DNA from: Phycisphaerales bacterium
GTDB taxonomy: Bacteria > Planctomycetota > Phycisphaerae > Phycisphaerales > UBA1924
NCBI GenBank assembly: GCA_947476675.1
Contig: CANJRL010000012.1
Span: forward strand, 1 to 38,596
Direction of reading: 5' to 3'
Length of the DNA: 38,596 nucleotides
Part shown: positions 15,129 to 23,416 of the stretch, in pieces
Numbering within the stretch: the stretch's first letter is position 1
Layout of the letters: each line of letters opens with the position of its first letter
Notes under the pieces: generated by a model
The model's input: the letters and a program-made list of their open reading frames with translations, nothing else
Database searches by the model: none
What the model was told of the DNA's origin: nothing
Made by a program: the position numbers and the translations under genes

Positions 15129-16766
15129 TCAGAAGCAGCGGAGGCCGAAGTTGCCCAGGACGATATTGAGCTCGTTGAAGGTGTAGGGGTTGCCGAAGGC
15201 GCCGAGCACGATGTTCAGGTCGCCGAAGTCCACGACCTGATCGCCGTTGTAGTCGCCGGCGAGGCGGCAGGCGACGGAGTCGATCGTGAAGGAGTACGAG
15301 CCGGGCCCACCCGCGGGGGTCGAGGGCTTGAACGCGTCGATGCGGCCGCCGTTGGCGTAGGAGGCCGGCCCGACATTGGCGGTGAAGGCGAAGTTGTAGA
15401 GCATGCCCCACCGGAGCGCGTTGGCGTTGGCGTTCTGGGCGAAGGTCTGGGGGCAGGTCCAGGTGGCGCGGCCGCCGCTGCTCGAGAACACCCAGTCGGT
15501 GGTGTCGTACGGCTCGCCGACGAGCGGGATGTCGCGGAACGAGACGTTGGTCAGCGTGACGCCGTTGGGCACGGGGACGCTGAACGAGGCGCCGGCGCGG
15601 TCGGAATTCTGGTTGAACACCGCGTACTCGTAGCGCCACGTGCCGTTGCCGTTATCGGTGATCTTCCAGCCGACGATCATCTTGCCGGTGGCGACGCTGG
15701 TGTTCGGGGGGCTGGTCTCGTAGAAGCCCTCGTTCGCGGTGAACACGTTCACGAGATTGACGGTCGCGTCGAGGTCCTTCCAGCCCTCGATCGCGGCCTT
15801 CTGGCGGACGGTCGAGCCGGTCATGAAGATCGAGGACACGTTGCCGGCGGCCCACGAGAAGGAGAAGCCGCGGTACGAGGCGTTGTTGAACCCGTTGCCG
15901 GCGCGGGCGTCATCCTTCGCGACGTACATGCCCTCGGCGAGATACGTGGCCCCGGCGTTGAGGGCCGGGTCCATGTCCGCGACGGGAACGCGGATGCGGC
16001 GGTCGAGCGCGGTGCCGCCAGGGAACTGGGGCGAGTACGGATATGGGAACACGCCGGTCGAGGAGTTCACCTGGCTGCGCGGGCCGAGGTTGGTCTGGGT
16101 GCCGTTGAGCCCCGCCGAGTACGGATCGGAGCAGCCCAGGCCCAGAGCGCTGACGCACCCGCCGCCGGCCGGCTGGCACGTGCCGCACACCGAGTTCTGC
16201 AGGGCGCAGAAGCCGTGCTTGAGCCACGAGGCCCCGATCTGCTCGATGCGCCCGCCCTTGATGCGGTAGAAGTTCTGCATGATCACCGGGTGATCGTTGG
16301 TGTTCTGGATCCAGTTGAGCAGCGCCGTGCCCGGGTTGCACGACGTGGTGGCCAGCGAGAAGGCCAGGGTGTTGTTCACCGGCCCGCCCGAGGTGAAGTT
16401 CCCGATCGAGGGCAGGTCGCCCACGATCACGTCCGGGCCGGTGGCGCGGAGGCCCGTGCCGTCGCACCCGGCGCTGTGCTCGCTGTAGGGCAGCCCGTTG
16501 GCCGGGCTGACGATCTCGCGGAAGTTGGGGAACTGGGCCTCGAGATCCTGCAGAACGCGGATCGACTCATCGCGCATTCCCGCGGTCTCGAGCATGCCGG
16601 CCAGGCGAAGACGCAGGTTGATGTCGCCCTGATCCTGCTTGACCAGCGTGCGCACCTGCTCCAGGTACTGAAGGAACGAGCGGCCTTCGGCGGCCGGAGC
16701 GTCGGCGAGCGCAGCGGTGGCAGTAGCGCCGGCGAACACAGCGGCGAGGAGGAAACGGTGTGGCAT
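15129..16766 (-). CDS. Secreted protein of unknown function, dockerin-like tail (paralog 1)
   Basis: First of three tandem paralogs; I recognise no named catalytic domain. The 545-residue protein has a signal peptide (RFLLAAVFAGATATAALADA), then about 45 residues of helix resembling one or two TPR units (LRLAGMLETAGMRDESIRVL). The conserved core begins at TGPDVIVGDL and carries NDHPVIMQNFYRI, SWLKHGFCAL, a CGTC pair and LGCSDPYSAGLNG. Shared later segments are NGNGTWRYEYAV and NANALRWGMLYNF. The tail CRLAGDYNGDQVVDFGDL is a single dockerin/EF-hand calcium loop (D-x-N-x-D), followed by a degenerate second half and a final Cys two residues from the end. The ATG at 16766 has GGAG 9 nt upstream. 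The protein is probably extracellular or surface-attached through its tail. A terminator follows. Confidence 0.88.
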   Translation of the reverse strand: MPHRFLLAAVFAGATATAALADAPAAEGRSFLQYLEQVRTLVKQDQGDINLRLRLAGMLETAGMRDESIRVLQDLEAQFPNFREIVSPANGLPYSEHSAGCDGTGLRATGPDVIVGDLPSIGNFTSGGPVNNTLAFSLATTSCNPGTALLNWIQNTNDHPVIMQNFYRIKGGRIEQIGASWLKHGFCALQNSVCGTCQPAGGGCVSALGLGCSDPYSAGLNGTQTNLGPRSQVNSSTGVFPYPYSPQFPGGTALDRRIRVPVADMDPALNAGATYLAEGMYVAKDDARAGNGFNNASYRGFSFSWAAGNVSSIFMTGSTVRQKAAIEGWKDLDATVNLVNVFTANEGFYETSPPNTSVATGKMIVGWKITDNGNGTWRYEYAVFNQNSDRAGASFSVPVPNGVTLTNVSFRDIPLVGEPYDTTDWVFSSSGGRATWTCPQTFAQNANANALRWGMLYNFAFTANVGPASYANGGRIDAFKPSTPAGGPGSYSFTIDSVACRLAGDYNGDQVVDFGDLNIVLGAFGNPYTFNELNIVLGNFGLRCF

Positions 16767-16829
16767 GAGCGGGGGCTCCTTCTCCGTGGAAATCATGGGG
16801 GTTCACCCGGGACAGTCGGGGCGTCATTG

Positions 16830-16857
16830 AGATTACATCCGGATGGGGGTGTCGCAA
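16830..16857 (-). promoter_or_regulatory. Promoter of secreted paralog 1, with palindrome in spacer
   Basis: On the minus strand TTGCGA (16852-16857) and TAATCT (16830-16835) are separated by 16 nt, a sigma-70-type layout. The spacer holds the perfect 10-bp palindrome CATCCGGATG (16836-16845), a possible operator. The predicted leader is about 55-60 nt. Confidence 0.5.
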
Positions 16858-16919
16858 GCCTCCAGCCGCCCGAACACCCAAAATCATCCCTTCGGCCGCA
16901 TCCCTCGACGGGCTCCGGC

Positions 16920-18572
16920 TCAGGAGCACCCAACCCCATACGAAGACAGAACTCTTGCCAGGTCCTCCATGCCGAATCCCGCCCCGTACCCGCTCAACAC
17001 GAGATTGAGGTCGAGGAAGTTCACCGCCCCATCCCCGTTCACGTCTCCCGCGAGAAGACAGATCGGAGCCCGGACCCCGGCCCGGACTTCGTCCGCAAAC
17101 CCCGCGGGAGTCGAGGGCTTGAACAGGCCCAGCCTGACCGGCAGGGCCGCCGCCCCGGCGGAAGGTGGTGCATCCGCATCAAACCGGAAATTGAACAACA
17201 TCCCCCATCGGAGCGCGTTCGCGTTCTGCGTCTCGGCGAACGCGCTGGTCGACCAGGTCAAGGCGCCGCCGGAACGCGTCGCGCTCCAGGGCGTTGAGTC
17301 CGCCGTCACCGGCGCCGCCGCCGTCGATCCGATCCCGTCGCCCGAGTGCAGACGCGAGCCGTGGAAGCCCACGTTGCTCACCGTCGCGCCGGCGGGCATC
17401 GGGACCGCGAACGAGCGGACGCCTCGGTCCGAGGTGAGGTTCTGCACCGCGTACTCGTACCGCCACATCCCGTTGCCCAGGTCGGCGACGCCGCACGCGA
17501 CCAGCAGCCGGCCGCCCGCCGGGGCGCCGTCCGGGAACAGGCCCTCCCCCGCGGTGTCGATCTCCACGACGGTCACCGTCGGGTCCGTCGCGGCCCAGGC
17601 CCGGATGGCGGGGACGCCGATCTGGTCATCGCCATTCGGCGTCAGGAAGGACACGACGCGGAGGCTCGCGTTCCAGTTGTAGAGGAGCGTGCGCGTGGTG
17701 ACGTTGTTCAGGCCGTTGCCGGCGCGCGCGTCGTCCGCCGCGACGTACTGGCCCTCGATGATGTACCGGGCGCCGGGGTACAGCGCCGGGTCCATGTCGT
17801 CGGCCAGCACCTGGAGCCGCCGGTCCACCGCCGTGGCCGCCGCCGGAGGGTCCGGGTAGGGAAACACGAAGCCGCCGGTCGATGGATTGATCGCCGTGCG
17901 GGGCCCGAGCGTGGACTGCAGCCCGTTCAGCGACGCGAAGTAAGGGTCGGCGCAGTTCGGCGAGAGCGTGTCCGAGCACGTGAACGGCGACTGCCCGCAT
18001 GGGCCGCACAGCGTCAGTTGCGATGCGCACGACCCGTGCTTCACCCACGAGACGCCCACCTGTTCGATGCGCCAGCCCCCGGCAGCGCCCTGCGCTCCCG
18101 TGGGCGCCCAGAGGCGGTACATGTGCTGAGAGATCACCGGATGGCGGTTGTCGGTCGATCGCCAATCAACCGGCGCATCGCCCCAGTTGCACGCCGTGGT
18201 CCCCAGCGAGAAACCCAGCACGCCGTTGACCGATCCTCCGGAGGTGTAGTTCCCCGTCCCATTGATATTGCTCAGCACGACGTCCGGGCCGGTCGACACC
18301 CTTGTTCCCTGATCCGCCAGCGCCGGCGCCTGGCGACCCAGGGCCGGATCGGCCTCGACCGCCCGCAGCCGCGCTTCGGCGGCCTCGGCGAAGAGCCCGG
18401 CCCGGTCGAGCAGCGCCGCCAGTTTCGAGAGCGCCAGGGGATCGGTCGCGGCCGCATCACGAGCCGCGGCGATCTCGCCTCGATGGTCGGCCCGAGACGA
18501 CGCCGTCACCGCGGCGCCCAAAGCCACCGCTCCGATCACCGCCGCGCACACCTGGACCCGAGAATGTCGCAT
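16920..18572 (-). CDS. Secreted protein of unknown function, dockerin-like tail (paralog 2)
   Basis: Second and most diverged of the three paralogs, 550 residues. A signal peptide (VCAAVIGAVALGAAVTASSRA) precedes an Ala/Leu-rich helical stretch with TPR-like spacing. The core repeats the family landmarks with changes: TGPDVVLSNI, NRHPVISQHMYRL, SWVKHGSCAS, CGPC, and NCADPYFASLNG in place of GCSDPY. It continues with NGMWRYEYAVQNLTSDR and NANALRWGMLFNF. The tail CLLAGDVNGDGAVNFLDLNLVL is the best dockerin-type calcium loop of the three, and the protein ends in YGVGCS. GGGAG lies close before the ATG at 18572. No convincing hairpin terminator is visible between its stop and the paralog 1 promoter. 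Function unknown; its divergence suggests a different ligand or partner from the other two. Confidence 0.87.
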   Translation of the reverse strand: MRHSRVQVCAAVIGAVALGAAVTASSRADHRGEIAAARDAAATDPLALSKLAALLDRAGLFAEAAEARLRAVEADPALGRQAPALADQGTRVSTGPDVVLSNINGTGNYTSGGSVNGVLGFSLGTTACNWGDAPVDWRSTDNRHPVISQHMYRLWAPTGAQGAAGGWRIEQVGVSWVKHGSCASQLTLCGPCGQSPFTCSDTLSPNCADPYFASLNGLQSTLGPRTAINPSTGGFVFPYPDPPAAATAVDRRLQVLADDMDPALYPGARYIIEGQYVAADDARAGNGLNNVTTRTLLYNWNASLRVVSFLTPNGDDQIGVPAIRAWAATDPTVTVVEIDTAGEGLFPDGAPAGGRLLVACGVADLGNGMWRYEYAVQNLTSDRGVRSFAVPMPAGATVSNVGFHGSRLHSGDGIGSTAAAPVTADSTPWSATRSGGALTWSTSAFAETQNANALRWGMLFNFRFDADAPPSAGAAALPVRLGLFKPSTPAGFADEVRAGVRAPICLLAGDVNGDGAVNFLDLNLVLSGYGAGFGMEDLARVLSSYGVGCS

Positions 18573-18588
18573 CGCTCTCCCTGATCGC

Positions 18589-18600
18589 GTCCCGCGGGAC
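18589..18600. promoter_or_regulatory. 12-bp perfect palindrome before paralog 2
   Basis: GTCCCGCGGGAC is its own reverse complement and sits 16 bp upstream of the paralog 2 ATG, between the predicted promoter and the ribosome site. It could be an operator or a short leader hairpin. Confidence 0.35.
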
Positions 18601-18617
18601 GAGCGGGCCGTGCCCGA

Positions 18618-18645
18618 ACCCTACACCCCCTTCCGGGCCGCACAA
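18618..18645 (-). promoter_or_regulatory. Promoter of secreted paralog 2
   Basis: On the minus strand TTGTGC (18640-18645) and TAGGGT (18618-18623) are 16 nt apart. The element lies after the terminator of paralog 3, so paralog 2 appears to have its own promoter. Confidence 0.4.
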
Positions 18646-18657
18646 GCCTCGGGTTCC

Positions 18658-18694
18658 AAAAAGAAACGCCCCGCGTCCGATGGCGCGGGGCGTT
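18658..18694 (-). terminator. Intrinsic terminator after secreted paralog 3
   Basis: An 11-bp stem AACGCCCCGCG/CGCGGGGCGTT (18665-18675 with 18684-18694) with an 8-nt loop is followed on the minus strand by TTTCTTTTT. It begins about 30 bp after the stop at 18724. Confidence 0.9.
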
Positions 18695-18723
18695 CGTGCG
18701 TTGCCGGGGTTCTGGCGGGGGCC

Positions 18724-20382
18724 TCAGTTGCAGGTCTGGCCGAAGTTGCCCAGAACGATGTTGAGCTCGGTGAAGGTGTAGGGGCTGCCGAAGGCGCCAA
18801 GGACGATGTTGATGTCGGCAAAGTCGACCGCGCCGTCGTTGTTGTAATCGCCGTTCCAGCGGCAGCCCGGTCCCGTGATCGGCGCCACCGGGTCGGCCTG
18901 CGCGCCGGGCCGGAAGAGGCCGATGGTCGCGTTCGCGTTGACCGGGGCAACGTTCGCGGTGAAGCGGAAGTTATACAGGGTGCCCCAGCGGAGGGCGTTG
19001 GCATTAATGTTCTGGGCGATGGTCTGGGTCGACCAGCCGATCGAGCCGTTCGGGGTCACGACCGGGGTCCAGTCGGTGCCGTCAAAGTTGATCTGGTTGG
19101 TGAAGGTGCTGCCGTTGCCGTCGCCCGAGTGGTACGACACGTCGTGGAAACCGATGTTGGTGATCTGCACGCCGTCGCCACGGAAGGGGACGGTGAAGGT
19201 GCGGGCCGAACGATGCGAATTGAGGTTGTGGATCGCGTACTCGTAGTCCCAGGTGCCGTTGCCGTTGTTCGTGACGAGGTAACCGACGATGAAGCGGCCG
19301 ACCAGGCCGGGCCCACCCTCATCGGGAACGTCCGCGTTGACGATGGTGACGGCGGGATCGAAGTCCTTCCACGCGAGGATGGCCGGCTTCTCGCGCACGG
19401 TAGACCCGGAGAACGCAACGCCGGAGACGGCGCCGTTGGTCGAGTTGTAGTTGAACGTGAAGCGGCGATAGGACGCGTTGTTCAAGCCGTTGGCGAGCGG
19501 CCCGCCGACGACCGGCTGGCCGTAGAGCGTGTTCAAGCCCTTGAACTGGGCGTCGTGGCTGGAGATGTACTGCCCCTCCGCGATCCAGATGGGGTTGGTG
19601 AACGAAGCGGGGTTCATGTCCGATGCGGCGACGCGGCAGTGCTTGTAGGTTGGGTCGGATGACGTGTTGGTGCGCATCGACGCCGGCCACGCGAAGACCC
19701 CGGTGGATGCATTGACCTCAAAGCGCGGCCCGAGGTTGCTCTGCGATCCGTTCAGGCCGGCGTCGTAGGGGTCCGAGCAGCCCACGCCCAGCACCGAGCC
19801 GCCCGAGCCGTTGCACGTGCAGCACAGGTTCTGCGTGAGGGCCGTGAAGCCATGCTTGAGCCAGGAGAGGCCGATCTGCTCGATCCGCGTGCGTCCCTGG
19901 GCGCCGCTGATCCGGTACATGTTCTGGCCGATCACCGGGTGCTGGTTGGTGTTCGAGATCCACTGGACGTTCTGATCCCCCAGGTTGCACGAGGTCGTGC
20001 CGATCGAGAAGCCGTGAAAGCCGTTCACCGGCGTCGAGGTGTACACGCCGATGCCGTTCAGATCGCCGACGATGATGTCCGGGCCGGTGTTGGGGGTGCA
20101 CCCCCCGTCGGTGGGCTGGTTCGCCGGAGTCTGGCGCACGCCGGCGTCGATCGCCAGCGCCAGGCTCTCCCACTGCGCCGCCTCACCCTCACGCCCGATG
20201 GCGTGCAGGACCTGCGCCAGACGCATCATCGTCGACGCCGAGGTCGGCTGATCCTTCAGCGCCATGGTCAGGATCTGGATCTGCTCGTCGGCCTCGCGCG
20301 GGTCGATCGGCGTGGCGGCGGACACCGGCGCCGCGCACAGCGCAGCCGCGAACACCGACAGAGCGGTCCAACGGATCTTCAT
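18724..20382 (-). CDS. Secreted protein of unknown function, dockerin-like tail (paralog 3)
   Basis: Third paralog, 552 residues, closest to paralog 1. The signal peptide is WTALSVFAAALCAAPVSA. A TPR-like helical pair follows (ADEQIQILTMALKDQ and MMRLAQVLHAIGREGEAAQW). Core landmarks are TGPDIIVGDLNGIG, NQHPVIGQNMYRI, RIEQIGLSWLKHGFTAL, a CCTC cluster and VGCSDPYDAGLNGSQ. Later shared segments are GNGTWDYEYAIHNLNS, FHDVSYHSGDGNGS and NANALRWGTLYNF. The tail CRWNGDYNNDGAVDFADINIVL is one dockerin-like calcium loop, with the final Cys next to last. The frame is open to 20433, but the ATG at 20382 gives a proper signal peptide and has AGAGG upstream. It has its own promoter and a strong terminator, so the three paralogs are separate transcription units. 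Confidence 0.88.
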   Translation of the reverse strand: MKIRWTALSVFAAALCAAPVSAATPIDPREADEQIQILTMALKDQPTSASTMMRLAQVLHAIGREGEAAQWESLALAIDAGVRQTPANQPTDGGCTPNTGPDIIVGDLNGIGVYTSTPVNGFHGFSIGTTSCNLGDQNVQWISNTNQHPVIGQNMYRISGAQGRTRIEQIGLSWLKHGFTALTQNLCCTCNGSGGSVLGVGCSDPYDAGLNGSQSNLGPRFEVNASTGVFAWPASMRTNTSSDPTYKHCRVAASDMNPASFTNPIWIAEGQYISSHDAQFKGLNTLYGQPVVGGPLANGLNNASYRRFTFNYNSTNGAVSGVAFSGSTVREKPAILAWKDFDPAVTIVNADVPDEGGPGLVGRFIVGYLVTNNGNGTWDYEYAIHNLNSHRSARTFTVPFRGDGVQITNIGFHDVSYHSGDGNGSTFTNQINFDGTDWTPVVTPNGSIGWSTQTIAQNINANALRWGTLYNFRFTANVAPVNANATIGLFRPGAQADPVAPITGPGCRWNGDYNNDGAVDFADINIVLGAFGSPYTFTELNIVLGNFGQTCN

Positions 20383-20411
20383 GGGGTCTTTTCCTCTCGC
20401 GCGGTGGATCA

Positions 20412-20441
20412 GCCCGCGATGCCGGCCGCACAATCGCGGGC
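20412..20441. repeat. Inverted repeat in paralog 3 leader
   Basis: GCCCGCGAT (20412-20420) and ATCGCGGGC (20433-20441) form a perfect 9-bp stem with a 12-nt loop. It lies between the predicted promoter and the ATG at 20382. It could be an RNA hairpin or an operator. Confidence 0.5.
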
Positions 20442-20477
20442 CCGGTCACGCACCGCGGGGGTGATCTCTCCAGCGCC

Positions 20478-20506
20478 AGACTACCCCACACCGGACGCCG
20501 GGCCAA
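20478..20506 (-). promoter_or_regulatory. Promoter of secreted paralog 3
   Basis: On the minus strand TTGGCC (20501-20506) and TAGTCT (20478-20483) have a 17-nt spacer. The predicted leader is about 90 nt and includes the 9-bp inverted repeat. Confidence 0.5.
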
Positions 20507-20727
20507 GATCGAACCGGCGATTTCCCGCAACGACGCCGCCGCTTTGGCAGCCCCCGAGACTCCGTCGCCGTTCCGCACCCGGCGACCCCCGGCCTCCCTC
20601 ATCGGCGGCAGCAAGAACGCCGATCTTCCCCCATTGCCGCCCTCCCGGCCTATGGCACGCCGCTCGCTCGTCCTACCCCGAGATCCTGTTTTCGACGTGC
20701 GATCAAACCGTCACCGTCAGCGGGACA

Positions 20728-20733
20728 TATAAC
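20728..20733 (+). promoter_or_regulatory. TATAAC possible -10 box, clpC
   Basis: TATAAC stands out in GC-rich surroundings 56 nt before the clpC ATG. No convincing -35 was found at the expected distance, so the assignment rests on the hexamer alone. Confidence 0.3.
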
Positions 20734-20789
20734 CAACCGACGGCTCGGCGGAACCCGGGCAAACCCCGAATGCGGGGCTGGAGACTCTC

Positions 20790-23333
20790 ATGTTCGAACG
20801 CTTCACCGACCGCGCCCGCAAGGTGATGGCCCTGGCCAACCAGGAAGCCCAGCGCCTCAACCATGAGTACATCGGGACCGAGCACATCCTCCTCGGCCTC
20901 GTCAAGGAGGGCTCCGGGGTCGGCGCGAACGTCCTCAAGAACCTCGACGTCGACCTCCGCAAGGTCCGCCTCGAGGTCGAGAAGCTCGTCAAGTCCGGCC
21001 CCGAGATGGTCACGATGGGCAAGCTGCCCCAGACCCCGAGGGCCAAGAAGGTCATCGAGTTCGCCATCGAGGAAGCCCGCAACCTCAACCATAACTACGT
21101 CGGCACCGAGCACCTGCTGCTCGGGCTGCTGCGCGAGCACGACGGGGTCGCAGCCCAGGTGCTCATGAACCTCGGGCTGAAACTCGAGGAGGTCCGCGAG
21201 GAGGTCCTGAACCTGCTCGGGGCGGGCATGGAGAACAGCGAGGAGGCCGACTCCGGCGGCAAAAACGCCGGCCCGGGCGAGGCCGTCGGCTCGGGCGGGG
21301 GCGGGAGCGCCGAAGCCCGCCGTGGGAAGTCCAAGACCCCGGCCCTCGACTCCTTCGGCCGCGACCTCACCGAGCTGGCCAAGGAGAGCCAGCTCGACCC
21401 GGTCATCGGCCGCGCCTCGGAGATCGAGCGCGTCGTCCAGATCCTGTGCCGCCGGACCAAGAACAACCCCGTGCTCCTGGGCGAGGCCGGGGTGGGCAAG
21501 ACCGCGATCGTCGAGGGCCTGGCCCAGCTGATCGTGAGCAACAGCGTGCCCGAGATCCTGCACGAGAAGCGGCTGGTGGTGCTGGACCTGGCGATGATGG
21601 TCGCCGGAACCAAGTATCGCGGGCAGTTCGAGGAGCGGATCAAGGCCGTCATGTCCGAGGTGCGGCGGGCCAAGAACGTGATCCTCTTCATCGACGAGCT
21701 GCACACCCTGGTGGGCGCGGGCGGCGCCGAGGGCGCGATCGACGCCAGCAACGTGCTCAAGCCGGCCCTGGCCCGGGGCGAGATCCAGTGCATCGGCGCG
21801 ACCACCTTCGACGAGTACCGCAAGTACATCGAGAAGGACGCGGCGCTCTCCCGGCGCTTCCAGCCGATCACCGTCGAGCCCCCCACCGACAGCCAGACCG
21901 TCGAGATCCTCAAGGGCCTGCGCGACCGCTACGAGGCCCACCACCGCGTGCGCTTCACCGACGACGCCATCAGGGCCGCGGTCGAGCTCTCGGGCCGCTA
22001 CATCACCGGCCGCGTCCAGCCCGACAAGTCGATCGACGTGATCGACGAGGCGGGCGCCCGCGTCCGCATCCGCAGCATGGCCAAGCCGCCGGACCTGGCC
22101 GACCTCGAGGCCCAGATCGAGCGCCTGAGCATCGAGAAGGACGAGGCGGTCAAGGGCGCCGACTACGAGCGCGCCGCGGAACTCCGCGACAAGGCCGAGC
22201 AGCTCCGCAAGAAGAAGGAGCAGGTCCAGAAGGAGTGGCGCGACCGCAAGGCCTCGGAGTTCGACGGCACGGTGGACGAGAACGTCATCGCCGAGGTCGT
22301 CAGCAAGATGACCGGCGTCCCCCTGACCCGCCTCGAGAGCGAGGAGGCCGAGCGCCTGCTCCGCCTCGAGGGCGAGCTGCACAAGCGCGTGGTGTCCCAG
22401 GACGAGGCCGTCAAGGCCGTCGCCAAGGCCATCCGCCGCGCCCGCGCCGGCCTCAAGGACCCCAAGCGCCCCATGGGCTCGTTCATCTTCGTCGGCCCCT
22501 CCGGCGTGGGCAAGACCCTGCTCTCCAAGGCCCTCGCCGAGTTCATGTTCGGCGACGAGGACTCGCTCATCCAGCTCGACATGAGCGAGTACATGGAGAA
22601 GCACAACGTCAGCCGCCTGGTCGGCGCGCCCCCGGGCTACGTCGGCTACGAGGAGGGCGGGCAGCTGACCGAGCGCGTGCGCCGCCGCCCCTACTCGGTC
22701 ATCCTCCTCGACGAGATCGAGAAGGCCCACCCCGACGTCTTCAACATGCTCCTCCAGATCATGGAGGAAGGCCGCCTCACCGACTCCTTCGGCCGCCACG
22801 TCGATTTCCGCAACACCGTGCTCATCCTCACCTCCAACATCGGCGCCGACCTCATCAAGGGAGGGGGCGGCTTCGGCTTCGGCAAGCGCGACCAGCAGGC
22901 CTCCTTCGAGAACATCAAGACCGTCCTCCAGAAGGAGATCGAGCGCTACTTCCGCCCCGAGTTCATCAACCGCCTCGACGACATCATCGTCTTCCGCCCC
23001 CTCACCAAGGACGACCTCTACACCATCGTCGACTTCGAGGTCGGCAAGGTCACCAAGCGCATCCGCGAGCAGGGCGTCACCCTCACCGTCGATCAGGCCG
23101 CCAAGGACTTCCTGATCGAGAAGGGCTACAACCCCGACTTCGGCGCCCGCCCGCTCCGCCGCTCCATCGGCCAGTACGTCGAGGACCCGCTCTCCGAAGC
23201 CCTGCTCCTGGGCGACTTCAAGAGCAAGAAGCAGGTGCTCGTCACCCGCAAGGAGGGGCTCGACCACCTGACCTTCGAGGCCCACGAGGGCGCGCCGGAC
23301 AAGGCCCTCGAAGCCGCCGCCGGCTCGACCTGA
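20790..23333 (+). CDS. clpC: ATP-dependent Clp protease ATPase subunit ClpC
   Basis: AAA+ unfoldase that feeds substrates to ClpP or acts in disaggregation. At 847 residues it has the normal ClpC length. The N-terminal double Clp-N repeat is clear ([19 protein letters not shown], and [24 protein letters not shown]). A Gly-rich linker of about 45 residues separates it from the first AAA module ([32 protein letters not shown]). A UVR-like coiled segment ([17 protein letters not shown]) marks it as ClpC rather than ClpB, and the long ClpB middle domain is missing. The second AAA module has [17 protein letters not shown] and [19 protein letters not shown]; the ClpP-docking loop is probably in [15 protein letters not shown] lies 6 nt before the ATG. 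A terminator follows. clpP is not in the window. Confidence 0.96.
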   Translation: MFERFTDRARKVMALANQEAQRLNHEYIGTEHILLGLVKEGSGVGANVLKNLDVDLRKVRLEVEKLVKSGPEMVTMGKLPQTPRAKKVIEFAIEEARNLNHNYVGTEHLLLGLLREHDGVAAQVLMNLGLKLEEVREEVLNLLGAGMENSEEADSGGKNAGPGEAVGSGGGGSAEARRGKSKTPALDSFGRDLTELAKESQLDPVIGRASEIERVVQILCRRTKNNPVLLGEAGVGKTAIVEGLAQLIVSNSVPEILHEKRLVVLDLAMMVAGTKYRGQFEERIKAVMSEVRRAKNVILFIDELHTLVGAGGAEGAIDASNVLKPALARGEIQCIGATTFDEYRKYIEKDAALSRRFQPITVEPPTDSQTVEILKGLRDRYEAHHRVRFTDDAIRAAVELSGRYITGRVQPDKSIDVIDEAGARVRIRSMAKPPDLADLEAQIERLSIEKDEAVKGADYERAAELRDKAEQLRKKKEQVQKEWRDRKASEFDGTVDENVIAEVVSKMTGVPLTRLESEEAERLLRLEGELHKRVVSQDEAVKAVAKAIRRARAGLKDPKRPMGSFIFVGPSGVGKTLLSKALAEFMFGDEDSLIQLDMSEYMEKHNVSRLVGAPPGYVGYEEGGQLTERVRRRPYSVILLDEIEKAHPDVFNMLLQIMEEGRLTDSFGRHVDFRNTVLILTSNIGADLIKGGGGFGFGKRDQQASFENIKTVLQKEIERYFRPEFINRLDDIIVFRPLTKDDLYTIVDFEVGKVTKRIREQGVTLTVDQAAKDFLIEKGYNPDFGARPLRRSIGQYVEDPLSEALLLGDFKSKKQVLVTRKEGLDHLTFEAHEGAPDKALEAAAGST

Positions 23334-23361
23334 TCGACCCGCCGAATCCTGGTCCCCCCCG

Positions 23362-23397
23362 CGCCCCGGACCGCAAAGGCCCGGGGCGATTTCTTTC
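23362..23397 (+). terminator. Intrinsic terminator after clpC
   Basis: An 8-bp stem CGCCCCGG/CCGGGGCG (23362-23369 with 23381-23388) with an 11-nt loop is followed by ATTTCTTTC. The T-rich tail runs almost directly into the next gene's -10-like box at 23401. Confidence 0.75.
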
Positions 23398-23400
23398 CTC

Positions 23401-23406
23401 TACCCT
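23401..23406 (+). promoter_or_regulatory. TACCCT -10-like box, first GT41 gene
   Basis: TACCCT lies 10 nt before the GTG at 23417, in sequence without a Shine-Dalgarno motif. A leader of about 3-4 nt is inferred. Confidence 0.35.
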
Positions 23407-23416
23407 TGCCGCAGCC

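Larger units (their letters stand above)
20383..20789. other. 407-bp divergent intergenic region, paralog 3 / clpC
   Basis: No credible gene is seen here. The minus-strand half holds the paralog 3 promoter (20478-20506) and a 9-bp inverted repeat in its leader. The plus-strand half holds a possible TATAAC -10 (20728-20733) for clpC without a convincing -35. GGAG lies 6 nt before the clpC ATG. No CIRCE (TTAGCACTC-N9-GAGTGCTAA) element was found. Confidence 0.6.

Noticed and set aside
20600-20790. CIRCE/HrcA operator upstream of clpC
   Set aside because: No TTAGCACTC-N9-GAGTGCTAA or close match was found in the 200 bp before the ATG.
20703-23285. 860-codon open frame antisense to clpC
   Set aside because: The translation is a Leu/Asp/Val/Gly-biased mirror of ClpC codons with no recognisable domain, while clpC is intact on the plus strand.
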